Notes: generated by a model not told the origin, from the sequence alone. Shown: positions 9,185 through 17,914, numbered from the stretch's first letter. The stretch: DNA of 64,000 nt from Bradyrhizobium elkanii USDA 76 (GCF_023278185.1 NZ_CP066356.1:6068001-6132000), one strand, 5' to 3'. Made by a program: numbers and translations.

Positions 9185-10246
9185 TCAATTCAGCCGCAAC
9201 TCGGTGATGTGCCGTGGATCCGGCTTCAGCTCGCCGCGTTCGACACGCTTGACGATGTCGGTCAGCGCGGCGTTGGCATTGCACGCGATGCCGAGCTTCT
9301 CGCCCTCGCGGACCACGAGGCCGTTGAGGAATTCGATCTCGGTGCGGCGGCCCTTCTGCATGTCCTGGCCCATCGAGGGGCGCTGCGCCGATGAGGTGCG
9401 CTTGGCATCCTTGAAGCGCTGCTCGTCGCAGGCGCGCGTTGCGGCCTCGTCGCCCTCGCCGGCCCGTGCGATGGTCTCGGGCGGCAGATGCAGGATCTCT
9501 TCCAGCTGATAGCCCTGCGCCTGGCCGACGCGGATCGCCTCGCTGCCGAGCCGCGTCGAGAAGCGGCGCAGCGGCTCGCTTTGCAGCACCTCGCCGCCCG
9601 CCAGACCAGTGCAGGCCGAGAGCCCATTGCCCATCACGTTGGCGACCAGCTTCGACCAGCGCTCGCCCCAGAGATTGGAGGTGACCTTGGCGCTGTCGGA
9701 ATAGCCGACCAGGCGGCAGACTTCCTCCGCCCGCGCCGTGATCCGGCCGTGCACCTCGCCGGCGCGAAACACGGTGTGCGCTGCGCCGCCCTTGCCGGCG
9801 CCGCGGTGGATATGGCCGGGCTCCGGCAGATTGACGGTGATGCTGCTCGCGATGCAGCCGAGCGTCTTGCCCCAGCCGACGATGCCGGCGATGGTCTCCT
9901 CGTTCATGCAGTTCTGCAGCGACACGACGTAGCCGTCCGCCGCCAGATATTGCCGGATCAGCATGGTGGCCCAGGCGGTGTCGTAGGACTTCATGCAGAC
10001 GAAGGCGATGTCGACCGGTTTCTCTTTCGCCAGTTGCTGCGCGTCGGTGACATCAAGCGCGCGCACCGGGACCGAGAATTCCGCGACCTCCATCGCGTGC
10101 GTGACGCGCAGGCCGTGCTTGCGCATGTGCTCGACATGCACGGGCCAGGGATCGATGAACGTGACGTCCTCTCCCGCCTGCACCATATGCGCGCCGGCGT
10201 AGCCGCCGACAGCTCCCGCGCCGACGATCGCGATCTTCCGAGCCAT
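9185..10246 (-). CDS. Ketopantoate reductase (PanE/ApbA) family protein
   Basis: A 353-residue NADPH-dependent reductase. The Rossmann motif GAGAVGG is at residues 8-14, the CMKSYDT segment follows the second strand, and the C-terminal helical domain carries the catalytic lysine in WSKLVANVMGNGLSA. It is longer than biosynthetic PanE (about 300 residues), with extra C-terminal helices, and there are no pantothenate genes nearby. A catabolic 2-oxo-acid reductase is therefore more likely than vitamin synthesis. It converges with the split ThDP decarboxylase and may act on its substrate or product; that is inference. Confidence 0.85.
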   Translation of the reverse strand: MARKIAIVGAGAVGGYAGAHMVQAGEDVTFIDPWPVHVEHMRKHGLRVTHAMEVAEFSVPVRALDVTDAQQLAKEKPVDIAFVCMKSYDTAWATMLIRQYLAADGYVVSLQNCMNEETIAGIVGWGKTLGCIASSITVNLPEPGHIHRGAGKGGAAHTVFRAGEVHGRITARAEEVCRLVGYSDSAKVTSNLWGERWSKLVANVMGNGLSACTGLAGGEVLQSEPLRRFSTRLGSEAIRVGQAQGYQLEEILHLPPETIARAGEGDEAATRACDEQRFKDAKRTSSAQRPSMGQDMQKGRRTEIEFLNGLVVREGEKLGIACNANAALTDIVKRVERGELKPDPRHITELRLN

Positions 10247-10446
10247 GCTTCCATCCCCTGTTCTTGATTGAGACGAACGCTGGCTGCGTCCATCCGTTGC
10301 GGATCAGTCTAGGGGATCGCGGCGTCAGGCCAACCGGTCGTTTCATGAAAAAAGCTGGGCGGTGCCATGCCGGTATTCATGGGACCCAAGAAAATCCCCG
10401 CGAGCGATGCGCCCGCGAGGATCTTCGTAGTCAGAGTCCGATGCGA

Positions 10447-10836
10447 TCAGTCGATGATCTTGACGATCCGGCGGGTGCGCGGCTCCACGATCACACGGCG
10501 ATCGTTGACGACGGCGTAGCGATACTCGGTGTAGCGCGGCACCGGGCGCAGCACGACGGTGTCGGGCAGCGGCTTGCCGACCACGACGCGTTCACGCACC
10601 ACCACCGACGGCTCGTTACGCGGGATCGAGGTGATCACCGCATTCGGAATCTCGAGGCCGGCGCCGACCGCGGCACCCACCGTGCCGCCGACGATCTCGC
10701 CGACCGGCCCCGCGATTTCGCCGCCGGCCCGCGCGCCGTTCGCGGCGCCCGCCGCAGTCGTGGACTGCGCGAAGGCCGAACCGGACGCGAGCAGCGACGC
10801 TGCAGCGACAAGGGAAACAGCAAAACGCTTGTTCAT
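10447..10836 (-). CDS. Secreted DUF1236-type protein
   Basis: A 129-residue exported protein. The signal peptide is MNKRFAVSLVAAASLLASGS with cleavage near AFAQ, followed by an Ala/Gly-rich low-complexity stretch (a glycine-zipper-like run of GAxxG) and a C-terminal domain with VVVGKPLPDTVVLRPVP and YAVVNDRRVIVEP. The C-terminal piece resembles DUF1236, a small periplasmic domain common in rhizobia. The ATG at 10836 has an excellent GGAGGAGG site; a longer frame upstream does not. It is monocistronic. Function unknown; it may sit in the envelope through the glycine zipper. Confidence 0.8.
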   Translation of the reverse strand: MNKRFAVSLVAAASLLASGSAFAQSTTAAGAANGARAGGEIAGPVGEIVGGTVGAAVGAGLEIPNAVITSIPRNEPSVVVRERVVVGKPLPDTVVLRPVPRYTEYRYAVVNDRRVIVEPRTRRIVKIID

Positions 10837-10963
10837 GATTCTCCTCCTCCGAATTGATCGATGCCCCTCAACATCGCAACCAATGAGAACGTTCCAGTTC
10901 CAATGCTGCAACTCGCGCAACTCCAGTTCCGCGCGCAATTCGCTTGATTCCAGCACAAATGAA

Positions 10964-10996
10964 AATGCTGCTCCGGACAATGTCCGAAGCAGCATT
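10964..10996 (-). terminator. Rho-independent terminator of the NYN-domain gene
   Basis: A 9-bp outer stem (AATGCTGCT/AGCAGCATT) and a 5-bp inner stem (CGGAC/GTCCG) are separated by one mismatch, with a three-base loop. On the minus strand it is followed by a short T-run. Confidence 0.7.
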
Positions 10997-11050
10997 CATC
11001 CTGGGTTCAGATTCAGGGATGGCTCAGAACAGGAGCGCGCTGCGCACCGT

Positions 11051-11830
11051 TCATTCCGGCGGTTTTTGATTGGCTCGACGCCTTGGAGCTCGTCGTCTTG
11101 ACGGCGGTGCAGCTGAAGGCTTGATGCGGATTCGCATCGTCCCGCCCTTCGACTCGATCTCGAAAGCGTTGGTCCTGCGCACCAGCTCGCCGAGGGTGCG
11201 GAAGCCGTAGGTCCTCTGATCGAAATCCGATGCGAAATTAGCCAGCTGCCGTCCGACCTCGCCAAGCGTCACCCAGCCGTCCTCGCTTGCCATCTGGCTG
11301 ATGACCTTCTTGATGATGGGCGTGGCGGCCTCGGGTGGCTGCAACGGCTGAGCCCGCACGGCGGCATCCTGATTGCTCGGCGCGCCGCCGCGCAGATTTT
11401 CCGTATAGACGAACCGGCGGCAGGCCTGCCGAAAACTCTCCGGCGTCTTCTGCTCGCCGAACCCGAACACGTCGATGCCGTGCTCGCGGATGCGGGCGGC
11501 AAGCCGGGTGAAATCGCTGTCCGACGATACCAGGCAGAAGCCGTCGAACCGGCCGCTGTGCAGCAGGTCCATGGCGTCGATCACCAAGGTGATGTCGGAT
11601 GCATTCTTCCCGGTCGTATAGGCGAATTGCTGCTGGGGGATAATGGCGTGCTTCGACAGGATGTCGGCCCAGCCCTTGGACCTCGGATTGGAGAAGTCGC
11701 CGTAGATGCGGCGCACGCTGGCCTCGCCGATCTTGGCGATCTCCTCGAACAGCCCATCGGCGATCTTTGCGGATGCATTGTCGGCGTCGATCAGGACGGC
11801 CAGACGAGGCGAACGGAGTTCGGAAGGCAT
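11051..11830 (-). CDS. NYN-domain (LabA/DUF88-like) putative RNase with C-terminal OST-HTH/LOTUS domain
   Basis: A 259-residue protein in two parts. Residues ~10-150 form a PIN-like NYN fold with the acidic residues expected for metal-dependent RNA cleavage (VLIDADNASA, ITLVIDAMD, SSDSDF). Residues ~170-240 form a winged-helix OST-HTH/LOTUS module (WVTLGEVGRQL, YGFRTLGELV) that usually binds RNA. The tail is very basic (SRRRAPRRRANQ), consistent with nucleic-acid binding. The ATG at 11830 starts directly before the NYN strand; a 24-residue upstream extension is possible but looks non-homologous. It is cytoplasmic, and its target RNA is unknown. Confidence 0.87.
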   Translation of the reverse strand: MPSELRSPRLAVLIDADNASAKIADGLFEEIAKIGEASVRRIYGDFSNPRSKGWADILSKHAIIPQQQFAYTTGKNASDITLVIDAMDLLHSGRFDGFCLVSSDSDFTRLAARIREHGIDVFGFGEQKTPESFRQACRRFVYTENLRGGAPSNQDAAVRAQPLQPPEAATPIIKKVISQMASEDGWVTLGEVGRQLANFASDFDQRTYGFRTLGELVRRTNAFEIESKGGTMRIRIKPSAAPPSRRRAPRRRANQKPPE

Positions 11831-11978
11831 CGCATTTCTCGGCTGGGACAGGATGAATGGACAATTCCGCAGACAGCTGCGGAACCGGCACAGCTGTCGC
11901 ATCGGAGCACATCGCGCGTCCCAAGCATAGGCGGCATCGCCAAGACGTCGCAGCGATGCCAGCCTCGAGGTGGCGAGG

Positions 11979-12386
11979 TCAGATCACCTCGCCCAGGTCG
12001 ATCGCCCGCCTGGCGAACTCGATGGCCTTCTCGGCGGTGATCGCGTCCGCTGTGGTCGTCGCCTCGTCGCGCACGGACGGCGGCGAAGCGATCCGGATCT
12101 TCTTGCCGTTCGAACGGCGGATGGTCGCGCGCCAGCGATCGACATCGCGCCGGTAGGCATCGATCACAAAATCCCGATAGGTGACGCCGCTCATAAGCGG
12201 CTGAATCGATGCCGCTTCGACAGTGGGCGGCCGGCTTGCGATGTCGCGCACCATCTCGACAATCGTCTCGACGGCATGCTCGCGCGTGACGCCGGTCGCG
12301 TCCCTGAGCAGATAGCTCACCGCCGCACCGATCTGCGCCCTCGCGCGATCGTCGCTCGCAAAATCCAAATCGGCCTGAACTGACAT
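11979..12386 (-). CDS. Conserved hypothetical protein, 135 aa
   Basis: A soluble, mostly helical 135-residue protein with no signal peptide (MSVQADLDFASDDRARAQIG). A GGAGG site lies about 11 bases before the ATG at 12386, and codon use is normal for the window. It contains YRRDVDRWRATIRRSNGKKI, a basic segment, and ends in an acidic helix. No family was recognised. It sits upstream of, and codirectional with, the NYN-domain gene, with 148 bp between, so cotranscription is possible but not evident. Confidence 0.65.
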   Translation of the reverse strand: MSVQADLDFASDDRARAQIGAAVSYLLRDATGVTREHAVETIVEMVRDIASRPPTVEAASIQPLMSGVTYRDFVIDAYRRDVDRWRATIRRSNGKKIRIASPPSVRDEATTTADAITAEKAIEFARRAIDLGEVI

Positions 12387-12747
12387 ATGGGGAAAACGCC
12401 TCCGCCCGACGCAACATCGGATACCTCCAGGCATCCGGCACCTTGCAACCACGTGACGTTTAGTCGGCTTCCCATTAAAGCCGGATTAGCTGTTAGCCCC
12501 CGATTTCTCGGATGCCGTTAACCGGCTCTTGATGCCGCTTCGCAGGATGCCGGAAGCGGCAGGGATGGTCGACCGGATCACGGGAGGAGCGCGCCACGCG
12601 CCGATTTGTCCGGGGCCCCCCTCCGGTGCCGCGGCCCGGTTCGCGCCGCCAATTCGCGCGTGATCGCCAATTGACATATCACTGCTATTCGTGTGACATT
12701 TTATGAAAAGGCCGACAAAGAGCCCATGCCCACCTGGGGAGGCAGCA
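12387..12747. other. 361-bp divergent intergenic region before an MFS carrier gene
   Basis: No gene is visible. It has a TGCCGCTT/AAGCGGCA hairpin at about 12533-12561, a GC-rich middle, and an AT-rich end next to the carrier gene containing TTGACA at 12671 and the GntR-like motif described separately. Confidence 0.5.
12668..12681. promoter_or_regulatory. Candidate GntR operator upstream of the MFS carrier
   Basis: CAATTGACATATCA matches 12 of 14 bases of CAACTAACATATCA at 17915-17928, which stands ahead of the sterol-desaturase operon. The core is partly symmetrical (TNANATATNANA-like), as for FCD-type GntR sites. The GntR gene at 14263 lies between the two sites. Confidence 0.45.
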
Positions 12748-14157
12748 ATGACCATTTCCGACGTCGCCGCAGCAGCCGAAAGCCGGGCTCCGGCCGTTGC
12801 GCGATCCGCGCAGGCGCAGCAGGTCGCCGACATCGCGGCACGGCTCGAACGCCTGCCGCTGACCTCCTACCAGCGCTGGATCTTCGGAATCATCGCGACC
12901 GCGTGGTTCTTCGACAGCATGGACCTGGCCGCGCTCACCTTCGTGCTCGGTTCGATCCGCCAGACCTTCGGCCTGTCGACGGCGGAAGCCGGGCTGCTGT
13001 CCAGCATGAGCTTCCTCGGCATGTTCGCGGGCGCCGCCTCCGCCGGCCTGCTTGCCGACCGTTTCGGCCGCGCCCGCGTCTTCCAGGTCAGCATGATCTT
13101 CTGGGGATTGGGCAGCCTGTGCTGCGGTCTGTCCACCACGGCGACCGCGCTCGGCGCATCCCGCCTGCTGCTCGGCTTCGGAATGGGCATGGAGTTCCCG
13201 GTCGCGCAGTCGATGGTCTCGGAGATCATGCCGGCGCGCAACCGCGGCCGCTACATCGCGTTCCTCGAAGGATTCTGGCCGCTCGGCTTCATCGCGTCGG
13301 GCCTGCTGACCTACTTCGTGCTGCAGGTCGCCGACTGGCGCTGGGTCTTCATCTTGCAGGCGATCCCGGCCGTCTTCGTGCTTGTCGTGCGCCGTTTCGT
13401 TCCGGAATCGCCGCGCTGGCTCGCCTCGCACGGCTATTCGGAGCGGGCCGAAGCGACCGTGCGCAAAATCGAAAGCAGGGTCCGCGACCGTCTCGGCGGC
13501 AAGGACCTGCCGCCGGTGGTGCGCCAGGCCGCCGCCCCCGCGTCCGAAGTGACCGGCCTGAGAACGCTGTTTTCGGGCATCTACGCCAAGCGAACCACGA
13601 TGTTGTGGACCCTGTGGTTCTTCGCGCTGCTCGGCTTCTACGGCCTGACCACGTGGCTCGGCGCGCTGCTGCAGGCCAAGGGCTTCCCGATCACCAAATC
13701 GGTGTTCTACACCATCCTGATCTCGCTCGCGGGGATCCCCGGCTTCCTGGTCTCGGCGTGGCTCGTCGAATCCTGGGGCCGCAAGGCGACGCTGGTGATG
13801 AACCTGCTCTGCGGCGCGATCGCCTGCCATTTCTACGGCTCGGCGGCGGACCAGACCCAGCTCATCATTGCGGGCCTCTGCATGCAGTTCTTCCTGTTCG
13901 GCATGTGGTCGGCGCTCTACGCCTATACGCCCGAACTGTACCCGACCCATGTCCGCGCGACCGGAACGGGCTTTGCCTCCGCGGTCGGCCGAATCGGTTC
14001 GCTGATCGGCCCCTACGTGATCGGCGTGATCCTGCCGGCGGCCGGACAAGGCGGCGTGTTTGCGCTCGGCGCCGGCGCATTCGTGGTGGCGGCGCTTGCG
14101 GTGCTGCTGCTCGGCGAAGAAACCCGCGGCCGGACGCTGGAAAGCATTTCGCACTGA
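12748..14157 (+). CDS. MFS metabolite:proton symporter
   Basis: A 469-residue integral membrane carrier with about 12 hydrophobic helices. The loop-2 motif GLLADRFGRAR, its repeat in the second half (SWGRKATLVMN), and RYIAFLEGFWPLGF followed by PESPRWL are typical of the sugar/metabolite porter branch that includes niacin, benzoate and shikimate carriers. The ATG at 12748 is chosen over one at 12703 because GGGGAGG precedes it at proper spacing. It lies just upstream of a GntR gene on the same strand and shares an upstream motif with the sterol-desaturase operon, so it likely imports the inducer or substrate of that block. The substrate is not determinable here. Confidence 0.87.
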   Translation: MTISDVAAAAESRAPAVARSAQAQQVADIAARLERLPLTSYQRWIFGIIATAWFFDSMDLAALTFVLGSIRQTFGLSTAEAGLLSSMSFLGMFAGAASAGLLADRFGRARVFQVSMIFWGLGSLCCGLSTTATALGASRLLLGFGMGMEFPVAQSMVSEIMPARNRGRYIAFLEGFWPLGFIASGLLTYFVLQVADWRWVFILQAIPAVFVLVVRRFVPESPRWLASHGYSERAEATVRKIESRVRDRLGGKDLPPVVRQAAAPASEVTGLRTLFSGIYAKRTTMLWTLWFFALLGFYGLTTWLGALLQAKGFPITKSVFYTILISLAGIPGFLVSAWLVESWGRKATLVMNLLCGAIACHFYGSAADQTQLIIAGLCMQFFLFGMWSALYAYTPELYPTHVRATGTGFASAVGRIGSLIGPYVIGVILPAAGQGGVFALGAGAFVVAALAVLLLGEETRGRTLESISH

Positions 14158-14262
14158 TGGGCGCGCTGCGCGCCGTCCGATTCGGCTTAGGCCGATCGAC
14201 CGGCCTTGTCATTGCCATCGGGCGTGTGAGATATCTGCTGTAGAGCAGCACTCGCGATCCAG

Positions 14263-15021
14263 ATGGTAAATTTGAACAAGCGATCCAGCACGGTGCGCGC
14301 GCGCGCAAAGGGAAGCCGCCGGCCGGCACGGCAATCGTCCGCCGCCGGCGACAAGCCGCGCGGTTCCGCGCCGGCTCCTCTCCCGCAAAGCGACGTCACA
14401 CTCACCGATCGCGCCTATGCCCAGCTGGAAGAGCTGATCGTGACGCTGCAACTGCCACCGGGCACCGCGCTCTCCGAGCTCGTGCTCGCCAAGCGGCTCG
14501 ACATCGGCCGAACCCCGATCCGCGAGGCCTTGCAGCGCCTGTCGCGCGACGGCCTCGTCAACATCCTGGCCCGGCGCGGCGTGCTGGTGTCCGAGATCGA
14601 CCTCAGGGCCCAGCTGCGCCTGCTCGAAGTCCGGCGCGAGCTGGAACGGCTGATGGCGCGCGGCGCCGCCGAGCGCGCCACCAGCGAGCAGCGCACGCAG
14701 TTCTCCGAGATCGCCGCCGGCATGCGGCGCGCTGCGGAAAAGTCCGACGATCTGCTGTTCATGCGGCTGGATCATCAGCTCAACACCCTGATCTCCGCGG
14801 CGTCGCGCAATGAGTTCGCCTCGCGCGCGATGGGCCTGATGCACGGCCTGTCGCGCCGGTTCTGGTACCAGCATTACAAGGAAGCGGCCGATCTGCCGCT
14901 CGCGGCGCGGCTGCATGCCGACGTCGCCGAAGCCATCGCCGAGCGCCGCGGCGACGCCGCGGGCGCGGCGTCCGACAGCCTGATCGACTACATCGAGAGT
15001 TTTGCGCGTTCGACGCTGTGA
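14263..15021 (+). CDS. GntR-family (FCD) transcriptional regulator
   Basis: A 252-residue repressor-type protein. A basic ~45-residue N-terminal extension precedes the winged helix (PPGTALSELVLAKRLDIGRT, PIREALQRL) and the helical FCD effector domain with LDHQLNTLI and a histidine near HADVAEAI. FCD domains bind carboxylates, often through a metal. It lies between an MFS carrier on the same strand and a convergent zinc alcohol dehydrogenase operon. The motif shared by the promoters of those two units (12668 and 17915) is a natural candidate for its operator. Confidence 0.9.
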   Translation: MVNLNKRSSTVRARAKGSRRPARQSSAAGDKPRGSAPAPLPQSDVTLTDRAYAQLEELIVTLQLPPGTALSELVLAKRLDIGRTPIREALQRLSRDGLVNILARRGVLVSEIDLRAQLRLLEVRRELERLMARGAAERATSEQRTQFSEIAAGMRRAAEKSDDLLFMRLDHQLNTLISAASRNEFASRAMGLMHGLSRRFWYQHYKEAADLPLAARLHADVAEAIAERRGDAAGAASDSLIDYIESFARSTL

Positions 15022-15027
15022 GAGCGA

Positions 15028-16137
15028 TCAGAACTCAACGACCGTGCGGATCGACCGCCCGCGCCGCAGCGCCTCGAAACCGTCATTGATGCCGTCGAGG
15101 CTGCAGCGTCCGGTGATCAGTTCGTCGAGCTTGAGCCGGCCGTCGAGATAGGCCTGCGCCAGCAGGGGAAAGTCGCGCCGTGGCCGCGCGCCGCCATAGC
15201 TCGAGCGGCGAAATCGCTTCTCGCCCATCAACGCGCCCCAGCGAAAACTCACGTCCTGCGTAACGTCGATCTTGCCGAGCCAGATCACCTCACCGCCCGG
15301 CCGCACCGCCTCCGCGGTCTGCCGAAACGCGTTGGGATGGCCCGCCGCTTCGAGGATGACGTCGGCGCCCCGGCCGCGCGTCGCCTGCTTTGCGAACTGG
15401 ACCGGGTCCTCGCGGGCCGCGTTGACGACGTGCGTGGCGCCGAGCTGCCGCGCCAGCGCAAGCTTTGCATCATCGAGGTCGACCGCGATGACAGCACCGG
15501 CGCCGGCAAGCCGGGCGCCCTGCACCGCTGCCAGCCCGACCGCGCCGCAGCCGGTGACCATCACGGTATCGCCGTGGCCGATGGCGGCGACGTTCAACGC
15601 GGCGCCGACGCCGGTCATGACGCCGCAGCCGATCAGGCACGCACGGTCGAACGGAATGTCGTTCGGCACGACGATCGCCTGCTGCGCCGGCAGCACGACA
15701 TATTCCGAGAACGCGCCGAGGAACATCAGGTGCGCCAGGTTGCGGCCGTCCACGAGCTGCGCCTTCGACGCGCCGTCGAAATGCACGCCTTCCGCGCCCC
15801 GCGCGAGATAGGTCTCGCACAGGATCGGCTGCGCACGGTCGCAGTGGAAGCAGTGCCCGCAATGCGGATTCCAGGACAGGACGACGCGATCGCCGACGCT
15901 GATGTCGCGCACCGCACTGCCGATTTCCTCGACCACGCCGGCGGCCTCGTGCCCGAGGATCATCGGCAAGGGATAGCGCAACGATCCGTCGATGACCTCC
16001 AGATCGGTGTGGCAGAGCCCCGCGGCGCGCACCTTCACCACGACGTCGGTCGGCATCGGCTGCGCAAGCGATACGCGCTCGACGGAGAGCGGCGTTCCGC
16101 TTTGATGCAGCACCGCCGCGCGACAGGTCAGGGTCAT
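15028..16137 (-). CDS. Zinc-dependent alcohol dehydrogenase (MDR family)
   Basis: A 369-residue medium-chain dehydrogenase close to the class III/aryl-alcohol branch. Catalytic zinc ligands lie in GLCHTDLE and GHEAAG; the four-cysteine structural zinc lobe is CGHCFHC with a further Cys in PILCE; the coenzyme fold has VTGCGAVGL. The acidic residue after the second strand (VDLDD) indicates NAD preference. It is the last gene of a leftward five-gene operon beginning with the sterol-desaturase-like gene, 35 bases behind the DUF6166-like gene. It should oxidise an alcohol formed by the hydroxylase-like first gene, or reduce the reverse aldehyde; that link is inferred from context. Confidence 0.92.
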   Translation of the reverse strand: MTLTCRAAVLHQSGTPLSVERVSLAQPMPTDVVVKVRAAGLCHTDLEVIDGSLRYPLPMILGHEAAGVVEEIGSAVRDISVGDRVVLSWNPHCGHCFHCDRAQPILCETYLARGAEGVHFDGASKAQLVDGRNLAHLMFLGAFSEYVVLPAQQAIVVPNDIPFDRACLIGCGVMTGVGAALNVAAIGHGDTVMVTGCGAVGLAAVQGARLAGAGAVIAVDLDDAKLALARQLGATHVVNAAREDPVQFAKQATRGRGADVILEAAGHPNAFRQTAEAVRPGGEVIWLGKIDVTQDVSFRWGALMGEKRFRRSSYGGARPRRDFPLLAQAYLDGRLKLDELITGRCSLDGINDGFEALRRGRSIRTVVEF

Positions 16138-16172
16138 CTCAAGAATTCTCTGCCAGGGACATCAGCACGGGC

Positions 16173-16481
16173 TCAGGCCGTCTGTCCGGACCGCAGCACC
16201 GCAACCGCCTCGTCGAGATCGGCCGAGGAGAGCTCCCATTCATTGTCGAAATTGGCGACGACGCGCCGCATGAAGCTCTCGTGCAACGCTTTCGCGGCAG
16301 CGGCATCGTGCAGATGATCATAGAGCAGCGCGAAGGCCAGTTGCGCCGGCTCGGGCCCCTCGTAGCTCCATTCAAAACCGTGTTCGGTGAGACGAAGCTG
16401 GTCGTAATGCGGCGACAGCGGCTTGCCGTCGACCAGCACCGAAATGCCGTCGATGGTGCGGTCCCCGGTATAGCTCGCCAT
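16173..16481 (-). CDS. DUF6166-like small protein
   Basis: A 102-residue soluble protein. The pattern of a short N-terminal strand pair, GFEWSYEGPEPAQLAFALLY, and a C-terminal FMRRVVANF...WELSSADLDEAV region resembles DUF6166, a small domain of unknown function. A GGAGG site precedes the ATG at 16481; a longer frame upstream is unlikely. It is the fourth gene of the sterol-desaturase operon. Its role is unknown; co-occurrence with membrane hydroxylase-type genes is the only hint. Confidence 0.7.
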   Translation of the reverse strand: MASYTGDRTIDGISVLVDGKPLSPHYDQLRLTEHGFEWSYEGPEPAQLAFALLYDHLHDAAAAKALHESFMRRVVANFDNEWELSSADLDEAVAVLRSGQTA

Positions 16482-16521
16482 CGGATCCTCCCTGTGCTGC
16501 AGCATCATGTCAGGAGCTCGG

Positions 16522-16719
16522 TCAGGATCCCGGCGGGCGCATCTTGAGGTCCTTCTTGACGACCTCGGGGAAGATCCACATCGCGACGGTCGCGAACACG
16601 CCGAGGAAGGCGACCGCATAGCTCGGTCCCTGCTGTCCCAGATAGACCATGAAAATATACCCGCAGGCCGCCGTGGCGAGGCACGCCAGCGACAGCATGA
16701 GCTTGATGTGGCTTGGCAT
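16522..16719 (-). CDS. Small membrane protein, 65 aa
   Basis: A 65-residue protein with two hydrophobic helices (SLACLATAACGYIFMVYLG and AVAFLGVFATVAMWIF) joined by a short polar loop and ending in a basic tail, so both ends probably face the cytoplasm. GGGAGG precedes the ATG. It lies third in the operon, 12 bases after the four-helix membrane protein. It could be an accessory subunit of the membrane hydroxylase-like enzyme encoded first. No family was recognised. Confidence 0.65.
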   Translation of the reverse strand: MPSHIKLMLSLACLATAACGYIFMVYLGQQGPSYAVAFLGVFATVAMWIFPEVVKKDLKMRPPGS

Positions 16720-16731
16720 CGAGACCTCCCT

Positions 16732-17109
16732 TCAGATCAACCACGTGGGAAAGGACGGCGCCGCCACGCGGACCAGCAGAGCGAGCGCGGCGATCATGGC
16801 GCAACAGGACAGCCGCAATCCCGCGCGTCCGTCGCGCCACCATTCCGGCAGCGCCTGAAACAGCCCGGGCAAAAACAGGAACAGCACGCCGCCGACGACA
16901 ACGACGGTGGTCCAGCGCAATTCGGCCAGCGCGAATGCCAGCGTGCCGGCGAGCAGCATCACCCACACGATGGTCGTCATCGTCACCGGCAGAACGGCGC
17001 GCCCGCGCAGCGGGTACATGCCGGCCAGCTGCAGGAAGCCGATGCAGCACACGCCCCACAGCAGGCCGAACCAGGCGAGGCCGGCGAGATTGGGTTCAAG
17101 CTGCGGCAT
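16732..17109 (-). CDS. Polytopic membrane protein, 125 aa
   Basis: A 125-residue protein with about four transmembrane helices (AWFGLLWGVCCIGFLQLAG, TTIVWVMLLAGTLAFALA, TVVVVGGVLFLFLPGLF, and a last one before the C-terminus). Its first 14 bases overlap the end of the sterol-desaturase-like gene, implying translational coupling. It is not recognised as a known family. The coupling with a di-iron-type hydroxylase gene and another tiny membrane protein suggests a membrane complex. Confidence 0.68.
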   Translation of the reverse strand: MPQLEPNLAGLAWFGLLWGVCCIGFLQLAGMYPLRGRAVLPVTMTTIVWVMLLAGTLAFALAELRWTTVVVVGGVLFLFLPGLFQALPEWWRDGRAGLRLSCCAMIAALALLVRVAAPSFPTWLI

Positions 17110-17893
17110 GCGGCATCGATTGCTGCTTCGCCACGACCCGCGGCGTCCGCGCCGTCCGGCGCATGTCGGTCTTCACGTAGCGCGTGCTGTAGCCGTTGAA
17201 GATATGGCCAAGCAGGCCGCGATTGAGATCGGAGGTGCCGAACACATAGTCCATCACCGGGAAGGTCAGGTTCATGTTCCGCTCCATCATGATCGACTGG
17301 TTGTGATGGGCGGTATGATGCCGGCGGATGGTGTTGACGAAGGGCATGTTGCGCACGAAGGCGTTTTCCTCGACGTGGCAGCAGAAGTGCATGAATTCGT
17401 AGATCAGGTACATCGAGGTCGTCGTGGCGATCAGCAGCCAGCCGGTGTTGGCCGAGATCCCAAGGCCCGCGACGATCGCCGGCGGGATCGACATCAGGGT
17501 AAACACCACCAGCGCATAGGGCGGAAAGAAGGTGACGCGCCAGTCGTGATGATCGGCGAAGCGCATCTCCTCCTCGGTGAAGAATTGATGGTGCATCAGC
17601 GTGTGGCGGCTGTAGACCGCGCGCAGCAAGGGCACATTCGAGGGCCGGTGCATGACGAAGCGGTGCACCGCCCATTCGAAGAAGTTTGCGATCAGGAAGA
17701 CCACGGGAATGGTGAGGTATTCCCACCACCGCACGTCGTGCACATTGGCCAGATAGACGTACAGCGCCGTGAAGCCGATCGTGTAGATCAGCACGACATG
17801 CAGCCAGCCATTGTACCAGCCCACCACGCGCTCGCGGTAGGTCGCGCGATATTTGCGCTGGCGGTCGGTCATCCCTCTTGCAGCCAACTCCAT
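17096..17893 (-). CDS. Sterol desaturase/fatty acid hydroxylase family protein
   Basis: A 265-residue membrane protein with the eight-histidine di-iron pattern of the family: HRFVMH, HTLMHHQ, a further His cluster around HFCCHVEE, and HHTAHH near the C-terminus. Hydrophobic helices lie between them. Such enzymes hydroxylate or desaturate lipids at the cytoplasmic membrane using O2. The ATG at 17893 is chosen for its GGAGG site; a start 24 bases upstream is possible. It leads a five-gene operon with two small membrane proteins, a DUF6166-like protein and an alcohol dehydrogenase. The substrate could be a carotenoid, hopanoid, fatty or xenobiotic compound; sequence alone does not decide. Confidence 0.87.
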   Translation of the reverse strand: MELAARGMTDRQRKYRATYRERVVGWYNGWLHVVLIYTIGFTALYVYLANVHDVRWWEYLTIPVVFLIANFFEWAVHRFVMHRPSNVPLLRAVYSRHTLMHHQFFTEEEMRFADHHDWRVTFFPPYALVVFTLMSIPPAIVAGLGISANTGWLLIATTTSMYLIYEFMHFCCHVEENAFVRNMPFVNTIRRHHTAHHNQSIMMERNMNLTFPVMDYVFGTSDLNRGLLGHIFNGYSTRYVKTDMRRTARTPRVVAKQQSMPHAAA

Positions 17894-17914
17894 CGTGGGT
17901 CCTCCATCGCACGT

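Noticed and set aside
10396..10423. Apparent hairpin CCCCGCGAG...CCCGCGAGG after the DUF1236-type gene
   Set aside because: The two segments are a direct repeat, not an inverted one, so no stem forms beyond the CGCG core.
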